Source: Lentinus brumalis (lineage: Eukaryota; Basidiomycota; Agaricomycetes; Polyporales; Polyporaceae). From it: a DNA stretch of 64,000 bases. The notes beneath the pieces are model-generated. The model had not been told where the DNA came from. It ran no database searches and was given only the letters and a program-made list of their open reading frames with translations. Below, piece by piece: positions 58,288-64,000 of this stretch. The translations under genes and the position numbers were made by a program. How positions within the stretch are numbered: the stretch's first letter is position 1; each line of letters begins with the position of its first letter. Location: NCBI GenBank assembly GCA_001792895.1, contig MARA01000012.1:372001-436000 (forward strand), given 5' to 3'.

Positions 58288-58424
58288 TCAGAACATATGG
58301 GCAGGGCGTCTCAGTTACCAGAAAGGGCACCGTCACGTGATGCAGTCGCGCTCTCTGGCGGCGCGTTCCGACACGTCTCTTTCCCTGTCCTTCTCCTACC
58401 ATTATCATCTCGCTGGGACCCAAC

Positions 58425-60325
58425 ATGTTTTCTCACCCGAATTTCGGGACCCACTCCCGCTCTCAGAGCATGTCAAGCATTAATATGGCGACACCCAGCA
58501 ATCCATCGCTCGCCTCATGCGAGTCCGGCATTCGCAACAACGGGGGAGTCATCGAGGCATCGCAGTCGATGTGGGTTGGAAATGCCGCAGCGTTGGGCTC
58601 GTCAATGGTGCGTTGATCAGATTTTGCTGCGACGAGGTGGCCGATGATTTGGCACAGGATCCTGGGGGTGTCCTTACTGGCCAAGAGAGCCCCGCGCAAT
58701 CGACGATCACAGAGTTGAGAACACAGATGCAAGACTTGCAGGCGTATATCTCCACTATGCAGTGAGTTTATCATGCCAGATCGAGGTCCACTGACTCTGC
58801 TCACCCTTGCAACATAGTGCAATCCATAGGTAACGAGGCGACTATATGCGCGCATATAGTCACCTGTAGTTACTGGAGCTGTGTAAATTCGTTCCACAGC
58901 ACACCCATTGGTACAAACACGGCCGATGCATCGCCACCGAGCATGGTATTGGGCAACTCCATGGCCACAACAGCGCAGCAGCCATCAGTAGACCAACCAG
59001 GTGCGCATACTGCCCATCTGGGACCGTAGATCCCTGAGAACGTCGATCCCTGTTGATCGTGATCATGATTTGCAGTCTTCGAGGATCTCACTGCTCGCTT
59101 CCCGCAGTATGACATGAATGGCAGGCTGATCCTACCGCGCGACCCGCGCAACTTCCCCAAGGCAAGTTTTCCATGCCGTCGAGTCGCAGACATGCACTGC
59201 TCACCCACTGGCAGGTACCCTACTGGTTTCATACGCAAGTAGGCGCGGAGAAGAAGAAGAAAGGTGATGAGACTGTCCCTGGCCAGGCCACTGGGCAAAG
59301 AGGAGCCACACGCCTGGCTAGGGATGATGCAAACGTGCGCTTCCCTTATATCACAGATGTCTACGGTGTGTCCGTTGGAGGCCACGTCGTCGCCGCCATG
59401 CGCGCGCATGTGCGCGACTACTTCCAGAAGCTGTGGGACGAAGGCCGGTGCCCGGACTCATGGTTCCATGGCGCATCTGCGACGATCAAACAGGAATTCT
59501 ACGCATACATGTACGACCTGCATGCCGAACTCTCACTGTGCGCATTCAACTACAAGGCCGACCGTCTCGCAATCTTGGGGCTCCCGGGCTGGCTCGAGAA
59601 CAAGCGAATGACTGCGGATCAAGAGGAAGACGTCGAAGAGGTCCATCGCAAGAAGAAGCTCAAGCTGGAGCGCAAGCAGCGCAACAAGGAGGACAAGCGT
59701 GACAAGGCGAGGGATAGGCGTCAGAAGAAGAAGGACTCCAAACGTAACAAGAGGGCGCAGCATGGTGCGTTGCAGAGTTGCGCAATCAGCGGTGTCACTG
59801 ACATATAAGAATACAGACCTGGGACACGAGAACGGTGCATCAAGCAGCAAGGCAGCTAACTTGGACGATGCTCTCTTCCGTCTCACTCCCGCTGTCGATC
59901 ACGACGATCTCATATACCTAGACAACCCGCCCCTGCCTGACATCGCCCATGGGCCCACGTCTCTCGCGGCTGCTTGGTCCGAGTCGACGTCGATGCCTGG
60001 AATCGCTACCACTGACACCTCAGGCTCCTCAGCTGTCATCACGCCTGCCCCTGCTCCTGCCGCTGCGAACGCCCCTGCTGCTGATCAAGGCTCCGCTCTT
60101 CCGAGGTTTGGTAACTCTACGACGCTGCCGACTCTCCTTAGCGCAAGCTCGGACGAACACATCAGGAAAAACATATATCTCAGGAGCCTCCTGCAAAGCT
60201 CGGGAGACTCGAGAGCCCCCTGCATAGCCACGGAGACCTCCTTAGCGCTCGGTGGACGGCCTCCCCAGAGAGGTGAGACAGTAATGAGACATTACACCGA
60301 ATTCGACTGTTTCTCACCAGTTTGA
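58425..60325 (+). CDS. Transposon-borne eight-exon gene, unknown function
   Basis: Exons 58425-58607, 58658-58761, 58818-58829 (12 nt), 58900-59000, 59076-59161, 59215-59764, 59817-60272 and 60321-60325 join in frame to 498 residues. The intron after exon 5 has a GC donor. The N-terminus is Ser/Thr/Gln-rich with a short coiled segment (ELRTQMQDLQAYIS). The conserved-looking core spans LILPRDPRNFPK, VPYWFHTQV, FPYITDVYGVSVGG, YFQKLWDEGRCPDSWFHGA and LGLPGWLENKRMT. A long Lys/Arg coiled tail (KLKLERKQRNKEDKRDK) follows, likely nuclear and nucleic-acid binding. The final exon is two bases plus stop. I do not recognise the family; the consistent phases make it a real gene. Confidence 0.7.
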
Positions 60326-61768
60326 ACACAAGACGATGTCAAGGCGATGTTTTCTCTGTGTGAATAGCTCAGAATATGATCTGACTGCCAGAAGCCCTAG
60401 GCACGAAAGTCGTGAAGTCTGCTCGGGCCTGCCCTACACACTCACGTGATGCAAAGTCCGAGTCACAACTTGTGAGGTGGCATTTTTCACCTGATCGCTG
60501 TGCCCTCTCTCTCCTCCTTCCCTTTCGTCCCCGCTCCAAGACCAGCTGTCCATGAAGATCTTCGAGGTGTCTGTGCAAGCCAGCAAGTCCGTCTGCACCG
60601 CTTGCCTGCAGGATCATCGGCACTGGCACTGCAAGTACTCCCGGTATGACCCCGCGGACGTCGTCGCTCACACAGGAGAACTAGTCTGCTTGTTGATCTT
60701 CTGAGCCGTCTTGCTTGCCTCTCCCTGTCCTCTTCGTCCACGCTCGCCCGTCAAAATTGCTCTGCTGTCAACCGCGCACGCACACCATTCGGTATCCTAT
60801 CGCCCGCCTCCCGTCATCGCGAGATTCAGTACTGTCACCCCGCTCAGCCTGCTTGTCACTTGGTGAGGCTGCTGTCTCCCTCTTGCTCGCCCGCCACATG
60901 CCCTACACCGTCTCCATCTCGCTCACCGCGCACCCTATCCCGTCTGTCTTGCTCGCCCGCCACACACCCCATGCCGCCTTCATCTTGCCCGTCTCGCCCC
61001 CATGCGCCCTACGCCGTGTCTGTCTTGCCCGTCTTGCCTGTCTTGTCCGTCTTGCCCGTCTTGCTCGTCTTGTCCATCTTGCTCGTCTCACCCACCACGC
61101 GCCCTATCCCGTCTGTCTTGCTCGCCCGCCACACATCCTACGCCATCTTCATCTTGCCCGTCTCGCCCGCCATGCGCCCTACGCCGTGTCCGTCTCGCCC
61201 ACCACGCGCCATACACCGTCCCCGTCTCGCTCACCACGCGCCCTACACCGTGTCCGTCTTGCTTGTCTTGCCCGTCTTGCCCATCTCTGTCTCGCTCACC
61301 ATGCGCCTCTGCCGTCTGTCTCGCTCGCCCGCTTCGCTGTCCCTTGTCTCGTGTGCCTGCCCCACCATACATCTTGCTTACCTATCTGAGGTGCTGTCTC
61401 TGTCTTGCTCACTCGACCATTGCTTGTACACCTGCCCCTGTCTTTGGGCCGCACATGGGCCAGCTAGCTTTCATCTGTCCTGGTGCTTAGTTAGCAGTGT
61501 TTGGTATCGTTGTATAGCTATGTACCGTAGAATAGACGTCAATTTATCGCTTGTTTCATTTAATCAATGCGTGATTCGTCTGCAAAGTGGTAGGCTATAT
61601 AATAGCTCTCTGAGCTATCCGTGGCTCGGCGAGTGCTCGAGAGTGCTCGGAGGGTGCTCCCGGAGCTGTGCACGCGGCTATCAAGTGCTCCCGACGGGGT
61701 ACTTGTCTAATGGACTATCACTGCTCGAGAGGCTCGAGAGCGCACTCGAGTCAAGTATTTTTTTCCTG
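60326..61768. other. Transposon interior: repeat tract, transposase-like scrap
   Basis: No complete gene. A short frame at 60551-60704 with CTACLQDHRHWHCKYSRYDP resembles the Cys motif before the transposase core and may be a scrap of a second transposase. The C/T-rich repeat tract 60850-61370 is listed separately. Confidence 0.4.
60850..61370 (+). repeat. Pyrimidine-rich degenerate tandem repeat
   Basis: Variants of tcttgcccgtctcgcc and accacgcgccctacaccg alternate for about 520 bp, in irregular order. The tract keeps several long frames open by composition alone. Confidence 0.75.
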
Positions 61769-62661
61769 ATGCATGCCGACCTGACCGCGGCGCAACCTCC
61801 CTCGCTCGTGCCCATGACGCCTATGTCTGAACAGGTTGACTATCTAGCACATGCGAAACTGGCGACTTGTGCTACTGCGGTGACTCACACGGCTGTGGGC
61901 GTCGTGTCAGATTCGTCCAGATCACTGGTCACCTTCGCAACCCCAGGCACCGCAATCATAGCTCTCGCCTCGACAACATCGAGGTCGTCATCGTCAAGTG
62001 ACCTCACGAAGACCAAGGACCTCAATGGCGCCACTGCAGCGCAGGAAGCGGCACCTGCCCCACGCAAGGTATGCACTCTTACCATCCCTGCTTCATCGCT
62101 GACTCGGCCCGTTCTGCTGGCAGGCGCCGCATCCCCTGTGAGTCTATCGCACGTTCACAAATACCACACACGCCGACTAACTAGCTTCACACATGTCTAA
62201 TAGGGCCGGGCTCTATCCGCCGAAACCGAAGAGTGAAAATGCTGTCAGTTTTCCCGCGCCGCCTCCGCCTAAGAAGGTCTCCCGGCTTGCCGCCTCCGCC
62301 TCCGACTCGACATCTGCGGGGAAGGGAGGGCGCACACGCAAGAAGGATCCCGGCGGTCCTTGGCCCCCGGCTCCTCACCCTGATGACAAGCCAAAGTGAG
62401 CATCTCCGTATGCCATGTGTCTGATCCGCTTGTTGAGTGTGCGTTCAGGGAGATCGCCTCCCGCATCTGGAAGGCACTCAATCCGGAGGGCAATGAGGCG
62501 CAGTACGACGACTGGTACAAAGAGATGAAGACGCATGCGCGCCGCACCGTGAGTCTTTGCCTCAGGTCCTTGGACGCAACTCACCTGGCAAGTCTCAGAA
62601 ATGGATCAGTGCAAACAAGAAGGCGGCGGAGGTAGCTACGCAGTCGCGTGAGGCTGCTTAG
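61769..62661 (+). CDS. Transposon-borne small protein with HMG-box-like segment
   Basis: Five exons (61769-62068, 62124-62137, 62204-62395, 62449-62548, then 62598 or 62593 to 62661) join in frame to about 225 residues. The first 110 residues are Ala/Thr/Ser-rich. A basic Pro-rich linker (YPPKPKSENAVSFPAPPPPKK cut at its ends) leads to GGPWPPAPHPDDKPK. EIASRIWKALNPEGNEAQYD then DWYKEMKTHARR resembles helices 1-3 of an HMG box (ISK..W..L....K..Y......K..H). DNA bending is a possible role. The 14-nt exon is unusually small. The similarity is by pattern only, so the call is tentative. Confidence 0.6.
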
Positions 62662-62747
62662 GGAGGTGGCTGGGCGAGAACGAGCATCCAGGAGGACTGC
62701 GCGGAGAGGAGGACCACGAGCGGTGAGCACTGGGCGTTGGGCATCGG

Positions 62748-62942
62748 GCGAGCGGGCATCGGGCGAGCGGACGTCGGGCGAGCGGGCATCGGGCGAGCGG
62801 ACGTCGGGCGGGCGGACGTCGGCGGGCGGACGTCGGGCGGGTGGACGTCGGGCGAGCGGGCGTCGGGCGGGTGGACGTCGGGCGAGCGGGCGTCGGGCGA
62901 GCGGGCGTCGGGCAGGTGGACGTCGGGCGAGCAGGCGTCGGG
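62748..62942 (+). repeat. 15-bp minisatellite, about 13 units
   Basis: Unit gcgagcgggcatcgg with a few alternating variants (gcgggtggacgtcgg). Nearly perfect 15-base register with one 14-base unit near 62808. It lies about 200 bp inside the right end of the transposon. Confidence 0.9.
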
Positions 62943-63151
62943 GCGGCAGCTTTCGGGATGGCTGGCATGTATTCGGCAGAGCCAGTGTATTCTAATCTAT
63001 TGCGCTGCCCCACTATGTCTAGCAATGGATGTGCATAGATGACAAAATAGCGGGATAGATGTGTCATGAGCTGCCCCGGCCAAATGTCAATTCAGGTCTA
63101 TTTGAATGTATCCGATTATCATCCTGTGTATTGACGAGATAGCAATACATC

Positions 63152-63185
63152 GCCCTAGATGGCCCTACCCGGGTTTCTTACTGGG
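63152..63185 (-). repeat. Right terminal inverted repeat (34 bp)
   Basis: Reverse complement of 52980-53013 without mismatch; followed by the CCTGACT duplication at 63186-63192. Confidence 0.92.
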
Positions 63186-64000
63186 CCTGACTGCCGAAGA
63201 CCCCGACCATGACCTCATGGGACGACTGGCCATGGCCGAGAAGAGCGACATTTCAGAGATTGAAGACACTCTAATCGAGGGGCAGCAAGAGCATTACACT
63301 TTCCAATTCGGTCGTGAGGCGTTCGCCGATTCTATTGCGAGTGATGCTCCTCGTCACCGCCTCACAGTTCCTACCGATTGCGGCCTGACTTTCTCGTCGG
63401 AAAGCCGATTTTCGTCTCGGAGTCTCCGGGCGCTGCTGGATCCCGTACTCGCGGTTATGTTGCTTGGGACATCCAGAACAAGCGATTTGCGTTCCTCAAG
63501 GATGCGTGGCGTCGCAAGGGTGGAGGTTCTGCTACTGAAGGGAAGGTGCTACTGCAGCTTCGTGCCGCTAGTGTCGTTAATATCCCCACATACGTGTGTG
63601 ACGCGGAGTTGCAGGATTCTGCCACTTCCCACTCACTAGGGCAGAACTCTCGGTTCAAGGCACCCGCTTGTTGCAGGCGCGGACAAGACCGCCCACCGAC
63701 GGAATCGAATCGGGGAACGACCGTCGAAACCACCGGCACCGACCGCGGCGCACCGGCGGCACAACAGCTCGGTGCTGAGAAACCGCCTCTCGAAAACGTC
63801 AAGGCCGTTCGCAGCTATCTTCACTACCGTATGGTAGTGAAAGATGTGTGCCTTCCACTCCGTGACTTCAAAAGCGGGAAGCAATTGATTTCCATCGTTC
63901 GTGACTGTATCAAAGGTACAACACTGTTATATGGTCCCACTTGGATGTTGTCGTTGACCCATCTATTCTCAGCACACGAAGGGGCAGCAACAAGAGCCCA
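63186..64000 (+). pseudogene. FunK1 copy E, right fragment (runs off the window)
   Basis: Starts inside the target duplication with LTAEDPDHDLM. It matches the FunK1 segment VPAEDDFKLMDKV of copy A, followed by SDISEIEDTLIEG and PRHRLTVPTDCG. One base is missing near 63393; after that the frame continues with LVGKPIF, RTRGYVAWD, FAFLKDAWR, NIPTYVCDAEL, HYRMVVKDVCLPL and SIVRDCIKG to a donor (gtacaa) at 63917. An acceptor near 63973 opens the next exon (AHEGAA). The gene is broken by the 10.2-kb insertion and by this frameshift. The catalytic loop lies beyond the window. Confidence 0.8.

Larger units (their letters stand above)
52980..63185 (+). mobile_element. 10.2-kb Tnp2/Plavaka-type DNA transposon with extra genes
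   Basis: Defined by 34-bp perfect terminal inverted repeats (CCCAGTAAGAAACCC outward ends) and a 7-bp target duplication. It encodes a Tnp2-like transposase (53480-57053), a minus-strand gene (57220-58287), an eight-exon plus-strand gene (58425-60325) and a small HMG-box-like gene (61769-62661). It also carries a pyrimidine-rich repeat tract and a 15-bp minisatellite. CACTA-like elements usually make 2-3-bp duplications, so 7 bp is unusual for this transposase type. Insertion is inside FunK1 copy E. Confidence 0.85.

Noticed and set aside
60860..62200. A 446-codon plus-strand frame rich in Ser, Pro, Leu and Arg
   Set aside because: It is kept open by the pyrimidine-rich tandem repeat and overlaps the properly spliced HMG-like gene in another frame.
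62737..63042. Gly/Arg/Val/Asp repeat peptide frames over the minisatellite
   Set aside because: Several frames stay open because the unit is 15 bases and GC-rich; no start context or exon support.

Overview
The window is nuclear DNA of an agaricomycete (mushroom-forming basidiomycete). Most genes are interrupted by 45-75 nt introns with gtnngt donors and CTGAC-like branch sites. The families are basidiomycete-typical: fungal-type protein kinases (FunK1), DUF6699 proteins, a cerato-platanin, a PL14-like lyase and a Tnp2/Plavaka-type DNA transposon. Unique DNA is GC-rich. A wood- or litter-decay polypore-like species is plausible but is inference only.

Layout. 1-4 kb: 3' end of a PL14-like lyase, a tRNA-Gly(CCC) and a RAP1-type telomere protein. 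4-12.3 kb: a locally duplicated block with two SAM-methyltransferase paralogues (one on each strand), two tandem paralogues of an unknown conserved protein, and FunK1 copy A. 12.5-24.2 kb: a hypothetical ORF, the Rab GTPase YPT1, the translesion polymerase REV1 (divergent from YPT1), a 2-kb gene-poor stretch, and a Cys-rich single-pass membrane protein. 24.6-27.3 kb: FunK1 copy B, decaying. 27.5-29.1 kb: calcipressin, whose apparent 3'-UTR introns hold two C/D-box snoRNA candidates with the same guide. 29.5-34.4 kb: a retroelement relic, a CCDC124-like ribosome-associated protein, a cerato-platanin and an NmrA-like protein. 35-46.3 kb: FunK1 copies C and D, two FunK1 fragments, and a head-to-head pair of DUF6699 genes.

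46.5-64 kb is an accessory block. A foldback element is followed by an intact, nearly unmutated Ty1/copia retrotransposon (390-bp LTRs differing at one base, 5-bp target duplication). Then comes a 10.2-kb DNA transposon with 34-bp perfect terminal inverted repeats and a 7-bp target duplication. It carries a Tnp2-type transposase plus three further genes. It sits inside the coding sequence of a fifth FunK1 gene (E); removing it rejoins the reading frame. The copia element lies 55 bp upstream of the preserved left flank.

The theme is a FunK1 kinase family in flux: five copies and two fragments in 64 kb, ranging from apparently intact (C, D) through doubtful (A) to broken (B, E). The housekeeping genes (RAP1, YPT1, REV1, calcipressin, CCDC124) form an ordinary backbone around them. 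All splice models were made by eye from reading frames and splice consensus, so single-base junction errors are possible.
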